DNA from: Methylophaga sulfidovorans
GTDB taxonomy: Bacteria > Pseudomonadota > Gammaproteobacteria > Nitrosococcales > Methylophagaceae
Assembly (NCBI RefSeq): GCF_900114205.1
Contig: NZ_FOSH01000001.1
Location: 207,048-271,047 of the forward strand
Direction of reading: 5' to 3'
DNA: 64,000 bases
Below the pieces are notes generated by a model. That model was not told where the DNA came from. It saw only the letters and a list, made by a program, of their open reading frames with translations, and ran no database searches. The translations under genes were made by a program, and so were the position numbers. Positions 45,852 to 54,647 of the stretch are shown here, piece after piece (positions within the stretch are counted from its first letter, which is position 1; each line of letters opens with the position of its first letter).

Positions 45852-47015
45852 TTAAGTATCTGTTAGTAGTGGCTGATCCAGAATGGATCTACCAACCCAT
45901 ATTCGTAGCATATCTGTAGTAGGTGACATAATATGGGCAGCCCGCGCGTCTCTCAGCATCCTATATAAGTTAGACTCTTCTCGATACGCAGTTCCTCCAC
46001 AGAATGTCATACCATCATTCACTATTTCGATCACCGTTTCCGCAATTTCTGCCTTAGCAGAGAATAAGTCCAGCTGGTTATCAGCTATCCCTTTGTCATA
46101 ACATTGTGTTGCCCAATATAAAAGTGCTCGAACCCGAGCATACTTTGCCCACATTGTACCCATTTGGTGCTGAATAACGGATGAAGATGCTAAAGTTTTA
46201 CCATTAAATGAGTATTTTCTATTAGTAATATGCGCTTTCACTTCATCGATTGCCGCCCGAGCTAATCCCAAATAAGCTCCAGCAATAGCTGTCAGGAAAT
46301 AAGGTGTAATGACATTAAAAATATACCAGATTTGATCGCCTTCATTACCCAGTATCTGGTTTTCAGAAACCTTAACTTTATTCAATGATAGGTTACGCGA
46401 ACTATTTCCTCTTAATCCTAAGCCTGCCCAGTTAGGTCCCCAGTCAAGTCCATCACTATCGCCTGGTATAATGACACAATTAAACTTTCCTATCGCCTGA
46501 CCAGGCTCATTTACTACCGCCGAAACAACGTAAGAATCTGCTCTACCGCCATTGGTTGCAAATGACTTTTCCCCTTCAACAATATAGTTGCCATCTCCTG
46601 TATTCACCATTTTTGTTTGAGGCAGATAAAAGTGGGAACCCGACCCTAACTCACTCAATGACAAAGAGGTAATGTGCTTGCCCTCACATATGGGCGTGAG
46701 ATAGTTATCCTGCTGAAAATCAGTCACCTTTGAGGCAATGACTGCACTCCCTACACAATGCATTCCAAAGCAAATGGATGTAGAGGCACAATGTCGACCT
46801 ATTGTTTCGCAGACCTTTGCTAAGGTCTCTGTGCCGAAGCCTAAGCCCCCATATTCTATTGGGACAGTCAACCCTCCTAGTCCTGCAGCTTGTAATGCTC
46901 TAATTCCTTGTTCAGGCCACCTGGCAAACTTGTCTGTATCACTGGTATTTTTGGCAATAACTGTGCTACTAACGTCTTCAACCATTTCTAAAATTCTGGT
47001 TGTATCTGAATACAT
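45852..47015 (-). CDS. acyl-CoA dehydrogenase-fold flavoprotein lacking the catalytic Glu
   Basis: I choose the ATG at 47015 (MYSDTTRILEM); the longer frame begins with TTG. The product, about 387 aa, has the acyl-CoA dehydrogenase fold: N-terminal helices with GLGGLTVPIEYGGLGFG, beta domain with TSLSLSELGSGS and GEKSFATNGGRAD, and C-terminal helices with FCGGTAYREESNLYRMLRDARAAHIMSPTTD. In classical enzymes the base is Glu in a YEGT motif after the RDA stretch; here that place reads MSPT. Such relatives include flavin monooxygenases of the DszC/SfnB type that act on sulfur compounds, as well as unassigned groups. A role in oxidising an intermediate is inferred. It heads the kinase/regulator transcript. 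Confidence 0.8.
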   Translation of the reverse strand: MYSDTTRILEMVEDVSSTVIAKNTSDTDKFARWPEQGIRALQAAGLGGLTVPIEYGGLGFGTETLAKVCETIGRHCASTSICFGMHCVGSAVIASKVTDFQQDNYLTPICEGKHITSLSLSELGSGSHFYLPQTKMVNTGDGNYIVEGEKSFATNGGRADSYVVSAVVNEPGQAIGKFNCVIIPGDSDGLDWGPNWAGLGLRGNSSRNLSLNKVKVSENQILGNEGDQIWYIFNVITPYFLTAIAGAYLGLARAAIDEVKAHITNRKYSFNGKTLASSSVIQHQMGTMWAKYARVRALLYWATQCYDKGIADNQLDLFSAKAEIAETVIEIVNDGMTFCGGTAYREESNLYRMLRDARAAHIMSPTTDMLRIWVGRSILDQPLLTDT

Positions 47016-47147
47016 ATACTTAACCCCATGTCCACTCAAAAAGTGGCAATCCCTATAATGAGTTTACGACGGTTTATTCACTATTGTGACACTATTGAAA
47101 ATATCACGAATATTAATAACACATGAAACATCACAGCCAGTGGAAAC

Positions 47148-48194
47148 CTATACTGCTTGAGCCAGTATTTTTTTCAATGTGTTATCTATTAACTTAAAGT
47201 CATCTGGATTAACCCCCAGCATAGTAAAATGCCCCCATAAAGAGGGAATTGAAATTAATTCACTCCCAGAAATCATTTGTTGTTCCAGCTTACAGTCTGC
47301 AGCAGTAATGAACATATCTTTCTCAAAAGAAACAACAGAAACCTTCGCGGTAATCGAAGCTAATGCTTGAGTTAAATTACCATCAAAATGCCTGCTCACA
47401 TCCCCTTGACGCCATTTCTTAGCCATGCACAGCAGATTATTCGGATCCATCGGCAGGAACCAGTTTTCCCATAAACCTGTCAGGAAATCTTCATAAGAAG
47501 AAAAGCCAAACTCTTGCCATACGTTTTGGTTATAAAACTCTCGACTTACGCCCATCATGGCAAAGACATGACCCATTCGACGCAGACCTTCCTGCACTTC
47601 AGAAGACGAGTCGTAGTCACCTTTACTCCAGGCAGGATCGGACTTTAAAGCTTCACAAAAAACATCAACAAACAATGAACAATGCGATGTCGTTTTTGCT
47701 GTTCCACCGATTGGTGCAGCTCTCTTTACCATGTCTGGGTATCGTACAGCCCACTCATAAGTTTGCTGTGCGCCCATTGACCATCCTGTAACCATTTGGA
47801 GTTGTTTAACCCCTAAAGACTCCAGCAATTGATGTTGAGCTCTGACGTCATCCCCTATTGATAATTCTGGGAAATGTCTTGCGTGATAAGGGCCGTAATA
47901 GTTATGTGGTGAAGTAGATAAACCTCCCCCCAGCTGGTTTGGAATAACGATAAAGTACTGGCTAGGATCCAGTGCCAAGCCTTCTCCAACATATGGAGCC
48001 ATGGCAGCATGTGTTCCTGAGAACATGACGGGGAATAAAATCGCATTATCACCCTGTTCATTCAGTTCTCCATACGTAGTGTATGCTAGCTCGGCATTTC
48101 GAAGTGTTGCCCCACCTTCTAATACAAAATCCCCTAAATCATATACTTCAAAATCACCATGCTGTTCTGCACTGTAGTATGTATTGGCACTCAT
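47148..48194 (-). CDS. MetX-like alpha/beta hydrolase (homoserine acyltransferase family)
   Basis: The 348-aa protein has the alpha/beta hydrolase fold with nucleophile Ser in TGWSMGAQQTYEWA (about 140-153). Asp is in SFEKDMFITAADCKLE and His in PSLWGHFTMLG, completing a triad. FVIPNQLGGGLSTSP replaces the NxxGGCxGSTGP signature of homoserine acetyltransferases, so it is probably not a methionine-pathway enzyme. Relatives are annotated loosely as MetX-like acyl transferases or hydrolases. It stands alone behind a 525-base upstream gap with two TACGTA elements and is leftward like the rest of the cluster. Its acyl or ester substrate is unknown. Confidence 0.8.
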   Translation of the reverse strand: MSANTYYSAEQHGDFEVYDLGDFVLEGGATLRNAELAYTTYGELNEQGDNAILFPVMFSGTHAAMAPYVGEGLALDPSQYFIVIPNQLGGGLSTSPHNYYGPYHARHFPELSIGDDVRAQHQLLESLGVKQLQMVTGWSMGAQQTYEWAVRYPDMVKRAAPIGGTAKTTSHCSLFVDVFCEALKSDPAWSKGDYDSSSEVQEGLRRMGHVFAMMGVSREFYNQNVWQEFGFSSYEDFLTGLWENWFLPMDPNNLLCMAKKWRQGDVSRHFDGNLTQALASITAKVSVVSFEKDMFITAADCKLEQQMISGSELISIPSLWGHFTMLGVNPDDFKLIDNTLKKILAQAV

Positions 48195-48262
48195 GTTTAC
48201 CCACCTATTGATTGTTAACTTATAGTTAAACGCTGAATGGCATAATTTACATTTCGTATTTA

Positions 48263-48268
48263 TACGTA
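48263..48268. promoter_or_regulatory. TACGTA element near the MetX-like start
   Basis: The minus strand reads ACTACGTATAAATACG, about 70 bases before the start of the MetX-like gene. It resembles the elements at 48512 and 57304. Confidence 0.3.
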
Positions 48269-48509
48269 GTATCAGCCCTTAGACATCGGCTTGCTTTTGT
48301 ATGGAATTGTAGAGAAGGACTTTGCCAATCAAACATACATATACTATATAACTATACTTATATATAACTTAATATCTATATGGCAAAAATATTTGGCAAA
48401 AAAAACCACTACCAGAAGGGGGCATTGACGAGAGAAGATGTCACTCATGGTAGCGGTAAGCTGAAAATTATCATTTAGATATAAGTTAACAACTCTAATT
48501 AGAAATTAG

Positions 48510-48523
48510 AATACGTATATATA
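48510..48523. promoter_or_regulatory. AATACGTATATATA element
   Basis: Thirteen bases (AATACGTATATAT) are identical to those at 57302-57314 before the monooxygenase. Both are followed by CC within three bases. A/T richness makes chance matches easier, so this is a candidate. Confidence 0.35.
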
Positions 48524-48719
48524 CCAAACTAATATAAGATTACTCAAAGTCACCACCACCTTCCCTAAGCAATCCCTGCTTAGACTAAGTTTTGATAAGA
48601 ATTATTACTGTAAACTATTTGCCATCACCACTCAGCATTTAACTAAAATGACAGTAAATCTCATAGTTAGGGAAGGAACTGGCGAATACTAATACCTGAT
48701 GAAATCAGAATGAATAGTA

Positions 48720-49919
48720 TTATCTTTGTATAACTCTGAATGCTTTTTGCCTACCTGAGTTCTCAGTGACAAGTTCTTCCTCAATAGATGAACAATAATG
48801 TGAAATAGCCTCGTTAGCGTTCAGCTTCGACGCTACATATGAAGAGTAATAAGTTACTCTCTCATACGCATCCAATACTTGGGTTATCTCGCTTGAAAGA
48901 CCTTGCTCTTCATAAACGATCACGATCCCACCTGGTGAGAGCTTGTCTAAAGCTAGTGCTATTAGTTCATTTATTCTGTTTGGAATTATTTGGCTAGATT
49001 CAATATTAAATATACAGACAATATCGTAACTTGGAGCAACATTTAGTGCGTCTTCAGCGGTACTCGTAACAGGAACAAACCTAGTATTTGTTTCTGAGTG
49101 GTATCGGTTTGTTAACTCTTCTGGCTCATTAAAGCTCTTTTCTGGATCCTTTGTTATCAAGCTGACAGCTTTGCTTACATTGATATAGTTACTGAGCAAG
49201 CTCTCCAATGCGATAAGCCCGTTATGATTGTCTATTTCGCATAAACTCACTGGCCTTTTCATACCAAAGTAATCATAAATGACTCGTTCTGTTATGGCAT
49301 ATTCATTAGCAGCCTTCCAATAACGCTGTCCTAGATTGAAAAGTATTTGGTCAATAGTCTGAGTAGGAGCAGAATTCGATGATATAGAAAGTCGTAGAAC
49401 TTTATTTCCAGCTTCCTCGAAAAAAAAGGCTAATATGCTTTTGGTTTCGACAGGAAATTTTCTGCCAATGCGAAGTGACATAACACCATCATTTTCTGCC
49501 CAAATATTACTTATTCCTTTCCAGCGACTTCTACTAAGGAAGTTATTTTCCAAAAAGCTACGTGACCAAAAATTTTTCTCTCCTGCCTGCATCTCAGGAT
49601 AGACAGGTAAAATAACACTTCCTTCTGGTTTAACACGTGTCATCAAATGTCTGAGGAATGCTGTTCCCCAATTATTTGAAAATAATGGGAAACTGATACC
49701 GATGTATATTCGGTCAATAGAATATGGTGCGAATGGGAAAAATAGATTGCCTATTTTTCCATCATTAAAGTCAAGATCAAAGTGTTGTGAGTCAGGCGTA
49801 AGACTATAAATATTTTGATTAGGCCGTATTTGATTATTGACATCACGTTGATCAGAAAAATAATAGGCGAGATCCTCTTCAATATATTTTTCATTCTTAT
49901 GGATTATTAGATCTGTCAT
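48720..49919 (-). CDS. unrecognised 399-aa protein with methyltransferase-like segments
   Basis: I do not recognise this protein. It is soluble, without signal peptide or membrane helices. Two regions resemble the late strands of class I methyltransferases: AFLRHLMTRVKPEGSVIL (about 88-105) and IVCIFNIESS with LIALALDKLSPGGIVIVYEEQG (about 310-345). The glycine-rich SAM-binding loop is not evident, so the resemblance may be structural only. It is leftward, about 80 bases after the nitronate-monooxygenase-like gene, and probably the last gene of the monooxygenase transcript. It could be a degenerate methyltransferase pair, a binding protein, or a new family. Confidence 0.6.
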   Translation of the reverse strand: MTDLIIHKNEKYIEEDLAYYFSDQRDVNNQIRPNQNIYSLTPDSQHFDLDFNDGKIGNLFFPFAPYSIDRIYIGISFPLFSNNWGTAFLRHLMTRVKPEGSVILPVYPEMQAGEKNFWSRSFLENNFLSRSRWKGISNIWAENDGVMSLRIGRKFPVETKSILAFFFEEAGNKVLRLSISSNSAPTQTIDQILFNLGQRYWKAANEYAITERVIYDYFGMKRPVSLCEIDNHNGLIALESLLSNYINVSKAVSLITKDPEKSFNEPEELTNRYHSETNTRFVPVTSTAEDALNVAPSYDIVCIFNIESSQIIPNRINELIALALDKLSPGGIVIVYEEQGLSSEITQVLDAYERVTYYSSYVASKLNANEAISHYCSSIEEELVTENSGRQKAFRVIQR

Positions 49920-49998
49920 TTTTTATTCTCTTGGCTATGACATAGATGAGATGAAACATTAAGAAATGTCTGATTAAAACTGCAACAATAAGATGTGT

Positions 49999-51057
49999 TT
50001 AGTTTTTTCTGCTAAGTGAAAGTTGGAGATCACTTATCAACTGTCTGGTGAGTGATTCCGTTGACTGTTTATACCCCCGAACATCTGAACTACCTGTCCA
50101 AAATGGCATATATTCAAACTTTTTAAGTTCAGCAGCTTTCCTCTGAATAACTGATGTTAATTGAGATTGATAAGGAAAATCCATCGCCGTTTTATTTTCC
50201 ATCTCTTGTGTAAATTTATTCCGAACAACCCGTGCATATTTGCCAGTAAAGGTCTTGGTGAGACAAGTATCAATTGGGCTTTTCTGTATTGCCGCAATAT
50301 AATCTTCGTTAAGTTTGGCTTCATGGGTAAACAAATATGCCGTTCCCAGTTGGCAAGCATCAGCACCTTGCTTGATATAGTTTGAGATCTGTTGTCCATT
50401 CATTATCCCACCAGTCACAATTTTAGGAATGGAAATCGATCCTTTCATCTGTTGCAAAAGTAATGAGGTATCAGGCCCTTTATTCCCTTCAGACAGAAAA
50501 GAAGCTCGGTGACCACCCGCTTCAATCCCCTGAAGCACAACGGCATCGAAGCCAATATCCTGGATCATCTTTGCTTCGTCGATAGTTGTGGCTGTCGCCA
50601 TCAGAAAAGTACTTTTCTCTCTGAGTTTTTTCAGAATATCTATTGAAGGAATTCCAAACGTAAAAGTAATTATCGGCACATTGAAGGCCATAACTGCTTC
50701 AATTTGTTCATGAATATCAGGTCTTTTAGATAATTTTTCCTGATAAAGACATGATGGATCTATACCCAGCTCAGTGTAATAAGCATCTAAAGCCTGTAGT
50801 GCCTTCACTTTTTCTGAATCGCCAGGAGAACTTTGGTTTTGGATAACAAAGAAATTAGCTGCAAAAGGCTTATCAGTTAAGGCCTGTGTTGCAAGACATT
50901 GCGCCTCAATCTGCTCAGGGCTTGAGTTACCAAGAGCTAATGTTCCCAAACAGCCGAGATTAGAGACTGTAGCAACCATTTCAGGACTGCTATAGCCTCC
51001 AACCAACGGGGCCTGCACAATAGGAAAATCAATATTTAATAGGTCTGTAAATAGCAT
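49999..51057 (-). CDS. nitronate monooxygenase-like FMN enzyme
   Basis: The start is ATG 51057; the longer frame begins at GTG six bases earlier. The about 352-aa TIM-barrel protein opens with LLNIDFPIVQAPLVGGYSSPEMVATVSNLGCLGTL. It has the FMN-binding blocks DAVVLQGIEAGGHR (about 175-190) and KIVTGGIMNGQQISNYIKQGADACQLGTAYLFTHEA (about 215-250), and the conserved catalytic His appears in GGHR. The family includes nitronate monooxygenases (2-nitropropane dioxygenases) and FabK-like enoyl reductases. In this setting it might detoxify a nitronate, or act as an unrecognised flavin oxidase of the pathway. It is about 30 bases from the DUF4242 gene. Confidence 0.82.
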   Translation of the reverse strand: MLFTDLLNIDFPIVQAPLVGGYSSPEMVATVSNLGCLGTLALGNSSPEQIEAQCLATQALTDKPFAANFFVIQNQSSPGDSEKVKALQALDAYYTELGIDPSCLYQEKLSKRPDIHEQIEAVMAFNVPIITFTFGIPSIDILKKLREKSTFLMATATTIDEAKMIQDIGFDAVVLQGIEAGGHRASFLSEGNKGPDTSLLLQQMKGSISIPKIVTGGIMNGQQISNYIKQGADACQLGTAYLFTHEAKLNEDYIAAIQKSPIDTCLTKTFTGKYARVVRNKFTQEMENKTAMDFPYQSQLTSVIQRKAAELKKFEYMPFWTGSSDVRGYKQSTESLTRQLISDLQLSLSRKN

Positions 51058-51084
51058 TTTCACTATCTTTTGAGTAAGCGGTTA

Positions 51085-51360
51085 CTATGACTCTGCAGTT
51101 GTTGGATCAATAATGTTTTTCACTTGTGTTATCTGATTTGCAGGGAAACCACCCGCTTTTGCATGTTCCATTATCGTTTTTTCATCAGGCGCGTTATAAA
51201 CACAGTAAATCTTGTTATCTGTAACATAACTTTGAACCCACTGAATCTGTGGTCCCATTTCTTTCAGAATTGAACAAGACTTTTGAGAGATACCTGTCAG
51301 ATCTTCTTTGGTTAGATCACCTGCACCGGGAATTTCTCTCTCGATAATAAATTTAGGCAT
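51085..51360 (-). CDS. DUF4242 (SCO4226-like) small protein
   Basis: The start is ATG 51360 with GAGG upstream; an in-frame TTG at 51366 is rejected. The 91-aa protein begins PKFIIEREIPGAGDLT and contains VQSYVTDNKIYCVYNAPDEKTIMEHAKAGGFPANQI, the DUF4242 pattern of a ferredoxin-like alpha/beta barrel. A Streptomyces homologue binds nickel. The function here is unknown. It may bind metal or a small molecule for the neighbouring oxygenases. Confidence 0.78.
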   Translation of the reverse strand: MPKFIIEREIPGAGDLTKEDLTGISQKSCSILKEMGPQIQWVQSYVTDNKIYCVYNAPDEKTIMEHAKAGGFPANQITQVKNIIDPTTAES

Positions 51361-51429
51361 TGTCAACCTCTACATAATTACGTTAATGAATGGCTCAGAC
51401 TTCAAGCTCAATTTCTAGAGCCTCAAAAT

Positions 51430-51455
51430 AAATGCCCCAGTTTCCTGGGGCATTT
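51430..51455 (-). terminator. internal terminator after the exported globin gene
   Basis: AAATGCCCCAG and CTGGGGCATTT pair around TTTC, and on the minus strand the stem runs into TTTATTTT. It lies 23 bases beyond the globin stop and before the DUF4242 gene, so it should end or reduce transcription from the monooxygenase promoter. Confidence 0.8.
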
Positions 51456-51477
51456 ACATTCCCTTATTTATTCAGGG

Positions 51478-51960
51478 CTACCTATCTGCTGAAGTAAGTG
51501 CTTTTGTCGTAATATTCGGATTAACAATATCACCACGTACAGACCATAGAATAGCTAATACTTCATTCTTTTCTTGCTGACCTACACCATTTTTATCAAG
51601 AGCAGCCATGACATCATCAACAACGGCATTGAATTCCATTTCATTGATATTCATTGCCCTGTGAGTTGCATCCATACTTCTACCAGTATATTCAACATTT
51701 TCTGCACCTGTAGCCGCAGCAAAAATTTCATATACCTTTTGTTTAATCACTTCATGATCACTATCTACAAATCTGTCTTTAATGATCGGATTAGTCACAT
51801 GATTGTGGTATGTATCCTCTACAATCACTCTCACTTTTTCTGGTCCGCCTAAACGTTCAAACAGACTTTCATCAGCTTCATCATTCGCTTGTACGGCCCC
51901 AAATAACATCGGAGTAATCACAATGGCGCTTGCTAGTAATGTTTTAAGTTTTAATTTCAT
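51478..51960 (-). CDS. exported group I truncated haemoglobin
   Basis: The start at 51960 gives MKLKLKTLLASAIVITPMLFGAVQA, a clear signal peptide of about 25 residues; the longer frame hides it. The mature part, about 135 aa, starts SLFERLGGPEKVRVIVEDTY and keeps the truncated-globin fold with proximal His in DATHRAMNINEMEFNAVVDD (about 110). It ends with AILWSVRGDIVN. Truncated globins bind oxygen or nitric oxide, and most are cytoplasmic, so export is uncommon. It resembles the cytoplasmic globin encoded at 55.6 kb, suggesting a duplication with added signal. It might buffer oxygen or scavenge peroxide/NO at the membrane where the monooxygenase and MtoX act. Confidence 0.85.
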   Translation of the reverse strand: MKLKLKTLLASAIVITPMLFGAVQANDEADESLFERLGGPEKVRVIVEDTYHNHVTNPIIKDRFVDSDHEVIKQKVYEIFAAATGAENVEYTGRSMDATHRAMNINEMEFNAVVDDVMAALDKNGVGQQEKNEVLAILWSVRGDIVNPNITTKALTSADR

Positions 51961-51980
51961 TTCTACATGTCCTATGTGAT

Positions 51981-53210
51981 TTATTCGAAGTGCCATGTGA
52001 GACCAGCACCTGCCTGCCAAGCACTAGCTTCGACTTTCGTTGAACCTATTTGCTGGTTTTCTTTCAATGTATATGCCGCATGTAAATCGACTTTTAATGC
52101 AGTGGTCAATTGATAGCCAAAGCCAGCCGTGACAGTGTCTTCCCAGATAGCGCCAGCATTAGTAGCCTGAAAGTATTCAACTATCCCACCGGTAACAGGA
52201 ACAGGTCCAATTGCACTTTTTATTTTAGTGTTCCCACCAATACCAATGACCTCATTAACAGGAAGATTACGTTTAATAGGATCTCTTGCATGGCTGTAAC
52301 CGATACGCCATTGTGCATCACCAGTCGTCAACTGAGCACCCAGGGCAAACACGGTTTGGTCTCGATAGAAATCTTTATAGAATCTAGCGCTTGACCAGTC
52401 TTTATAGATAATATCGGCGTTAAGTTGCAAATTACCACCCATAAAACTATTATTAGCCACACCTACAGCAAATTCCTGTGGCTGTTCTACATCGTCACTC
52501 CAGAAAGTACCATCACCACGGTCAATATAATCCTTATACTCAATATTAAGCGGAGTTTTGTAATAGGCACCCAAACTCGTAGCTCCGATATCATATTTCG
52601 CACCTACAGTACCTCTAACACCATAACCATGTGCAGAACCTGTGGCATCAGAAAGACTGGCTTGAAAATAACCATTACCAATCGTAGCTGTTGCACCCAG
52701 TGATAAATTATCAGTGACTTGATATCCAAGGCCAACATTGGCGTTAAATACAAGCAGCTCGCCAGTTGGATTCAAACTATTTGATGTTTCCCTGAAATCT
52801 GAACCGACGCCAGATTGCGCTGTAAGTCCGAGCCCTATGACAGCCTTGGAATTAATGGCATGGGTAATAGCGACGGTGGGGACTAAATAATCATCAGCAT
52901 TTGATGTACCTTTCCAGCGCGTGCCTGTATTTCTAAGCGCAGTAGTATCATCGTGATCAGCTGTCAGATGGGGATCAAAAAATGTCGCCCCGAAGGTGAA
53001 GCTAGTGCCTTTATTGTATTCAATCAAGTTGGCTGGATTACCAAAAACAGCTGCAGCGGGTTCAACCGTACGTGCAACACTGGCTCCACCCATACCGCCA
53101 GTTGCTGGTAGCATATTGTTATTTAAATCAGTACCAAATGTTCCTGCTAATGCTGCTGAAGATGACGTTAACATTCCGATTGTTATAGCTAAATATTTTT
53201 TATTATTCAT
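51981..53210 (-). CDS. FadL/TodX-family outer-membrane channel
   Basis: The start ATG 53210 follows GGAGAG. The 409-aa precursor has a signal peptide ending at AALAGTFG and the FadL N-terminal plug with GGMGGASVARTVEPAAAVFGNPANL, including the NPA motif. About 14 amphipathic strands follow, ending with Phe-Glu after GLTWHF. FadL-type channels let hydrophobic molecules such as fatty acids, toluene or styrene cross the outer membrane. It lies in the monooxygenase gene train, 69 bases after the small membrane-protein gene, so it probably takes up the substrate of the pathway. Confidence 0.9.
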   Translation of the reverse strand: MNNKKYLAITIGMLTSSSAALAGTFGTDLNNNMLPATGGMGGASVARTVEPAAAVFGNPANLIEYNKGTSFTFGATFFDPHLTADHDDTTALRNTGTRWKGTSNADDYLVPTVAITHAINSKAVIGLGLTAQSGVGSDFRETSNSLNPTGELLVFNANVGLGYQVTDNLSLGATATIGNGYFQASLSDATGSAHGYGVRGTVGAKYDIGATSLGAYYKTPLNIEYKDYIDRGDGTFWSDDVEQPQEFAVGVANNSFMGGNLQLNADIIYKDWSSARFYKDFYRDQTVFALGAQLTTGDAQWRIGYSHARDPIKRNLPVNEVIGIGGNTKIKSAIGPVPVTGGIVEYFQATNAGAIWEDTVTAGFGYQLTTALKVDLHAAYTLKENQQIGSTKVEASAWQAGAGLTWHFE

Positions 53211-53278
53211 TTCTCTCTCCGCGTCTCTTGCTATAGTTGGCCATCTATAGATGGCCAACGTTGAAGGCTGCTCTCAGA

Positions 53279-53494
53279 TTAGCTATTAACAGAGCCAGGC
53301 CATTGAAATGGCTTTTCTCCAGCCACTTTGAAATAAATCGCCATATTCACCATGTGAGTGATTAGCAAAGCTAAACCAATGCCAACCGCCCATAATGGAT
53401 CACGGAAATTATCCTGAGCACCTACGCTGTATAAGCCGTAGCCAACTAATGCTGTCCAGAAAACCATAACTACAATTGCTTTAAATGAAGCCAT
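53279..53494 (-). CDS. small two-helix membrane protein of the monooxygenase cluster
   Basis: The 71-aa protein has two predicted membrane helices (about 5-24, AIVVMVFWTALVGYGLY; and about 34-54, LWAVGIGLALLITHMVNMAIYF) joined by a short loop. It ends in a soluble tail KPFQWPGSVNS. It is located between reductase and FadL genes, 19 bases downstream of the reductase. No family is recognised. It could be a small subunit or anchor of the membrane monooxygenase complex. Confidence 0.7.
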   Translation of the reverse strand: MASFKAIVVMVFWTALVGYGLYSVGAQDNFRDPLWAVGIGLALLITHMVNMAIYFKVAGEKPFQWPGSVNS

Positions 53495-53513
53495 ATTTAA
53501 TTTCTCCTAAGGG

Positions 53514-54605
53514 TTACGCTCTAGCACTCGCGACTGGATGTGTATTACTCTTATCAAGGAACTTATCAAAGAAGATGTCATCATTCGCTATGCCATTACT
53601 TACAAATACTTCTATTGCTGCATCAATCATTCCTGGGGGTCCACAAAGATAGGCTTGACCTGTAAGTGCAGCCCCATTCTCTACAATAAAATTGACACAG
53701 GAACCTCTTCTTCCCTGCCATGAACTATCTTCAGGTTCTTCTGATAAACATGGAATAAATTCAAACGAACCGAGATTTTGTTTCTCCCAATCTGCTGCTA
53801 TTTGCTGGATCAACTCTTCACAGTAGAGATCACCCTGCGTTCTAGCACCAAACAGGAATCGCACATCTCGTTTTACACCTGACTCTAATGCTTCCTGTAG
53901 AACACTGATGACGGCACTCATTCCACTACCACCAGCGACACAAGTCATAGGAACAGGGTCATTTTTTAAACCAAATAAACCATAAGGTCCTGACATTTTT
54001 AGTGATGCACCAGTACAGTCTTGATCAAACAACCAACCAGTGAATTCACCTCCAGGTACTTTCCGTATATAAAATTGGAATACGTTCTGACCTGGTTGTG
54101 GTGCAGAGGCAAATGAATAGTTCCTACCGTCCTTAACCTCAGGTACTTTGAGTTCAGCGTACTGACCAGCCTTGAAGAGTTCGATACCCTTAGGCAACTC
54201 AGCCGCATTGATCTCAACAATGATCTCTTTAATATCATGTGTCAGATCATTGATTTTGGTAATGGACGCATCCGCCTCCCAGTGACTTTGCTTCTCAGCA
54301 TCACTGAGTAATTCAACCTCAATTGAAACATCTGATCTTAATTGTGTTTGGCAGGCGAGGATGTATCCTTGATTAAGCTCCTCGCCTCCCAAAACATAAC
54401 TAAAATCTGCAAGAGGTTTGATTTTGCCGTCCACAAGCTTGCATCTACACTTACCACAACTACCGACTCTGCAATCATGAGGCCATGCGATATCTGACTC
54501 TAATGCTGCTTTCAACAGATTATCGCCAGCTCTAACAATCAGCGTGTCTACTGAGTTAATTTTCGCTTCGTAGTCTTGCTTTTTATTTTTGAAAAATCCA
54601 AACAT
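53514..54605 (-). CDS. XylA-like 2Fe-2S/FAD/NAD(P)H electron-transfer reductase
   Basis: The 363-aa protein joins a plant-type ferredoxin domain (about 12-105) with C-x4-C-x2-C in CRVGSCGKCRC (about 45-55) and a fourth Cys in ILACQTQL. An FAD domain (about 110-210; GRNYSFASAPQPG) and an NAD(P) domain (about 215-340; VAGGSGMSAVISVL, AYLCGPPGMI) follow. This is the layout of XylA, the partner of the XylM xylene monooxygenase, and of methane- and toluene-monooxygenase reductases. It should carry electrons from NAD(P)H to the membrane oxygenase encoded four genes upstream. An N-terminal MFGFFKNKKQ stretch is short and basic. Confidence 0.93.
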   Translation of the reverse strand: MFGFFKNKKQDYEAKINSVDTLIVRAGDNLLKAALESDIAWPHDCRVGSCGKCRCKLVDGKIKPLADFSYVLGGEELNQGYILACQTQLRSDVSIEVELLSDAEKQSHWEADASITKINDLTHDIKEIIVEINAAELPKGIELFKAGQYAELKVPEVKDGRNYSFASAPQPGQNVFQFYIRKVPGGEFTGWLFDQDCTGASLKMSGPYGLFGLKNDPVPMTCVAGGSGMSAVISVLQEALESGVKRDVRFLFGARTQGDLYCEELIQQIAADWEKQNLGSFEFIPCLSEEPEDSSWQGRRGSCVNFIVENGAALTGQAYLCGPPGMIDAAIEVFVSNGIANDDIFFDKFLDKSNTHPVASARA

Positions 54606-54647
54606 AATTGCTACTTCTTCTAGTTAAGTGAAAATAATGCAGACTTG

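Larger units (their letters stand above)
48195..48719. other. 525-base regulatory gap upstream of the MetX-like gene
   Basis: The region is A/T rich with no convincing gene. It holds two TACGTA elements (48263-48268 and 48512-48517), two nearby TGGCAAA copies around 48380-48400, and a CTACCA/TGGTAG inverted pair around 48409-48456. It probably contains the promoter of the MetX-like gene and the end of the upstream transcript. Confidence 0.6.

Noticed and set aside
47148..48194. Homoserine O-acetyltransferase for methionine synthesis
   Set aside because: The family NxxGGCxGSTGP signature is replaced and the setting is catabolic; only a MetX-like fold is claimed.
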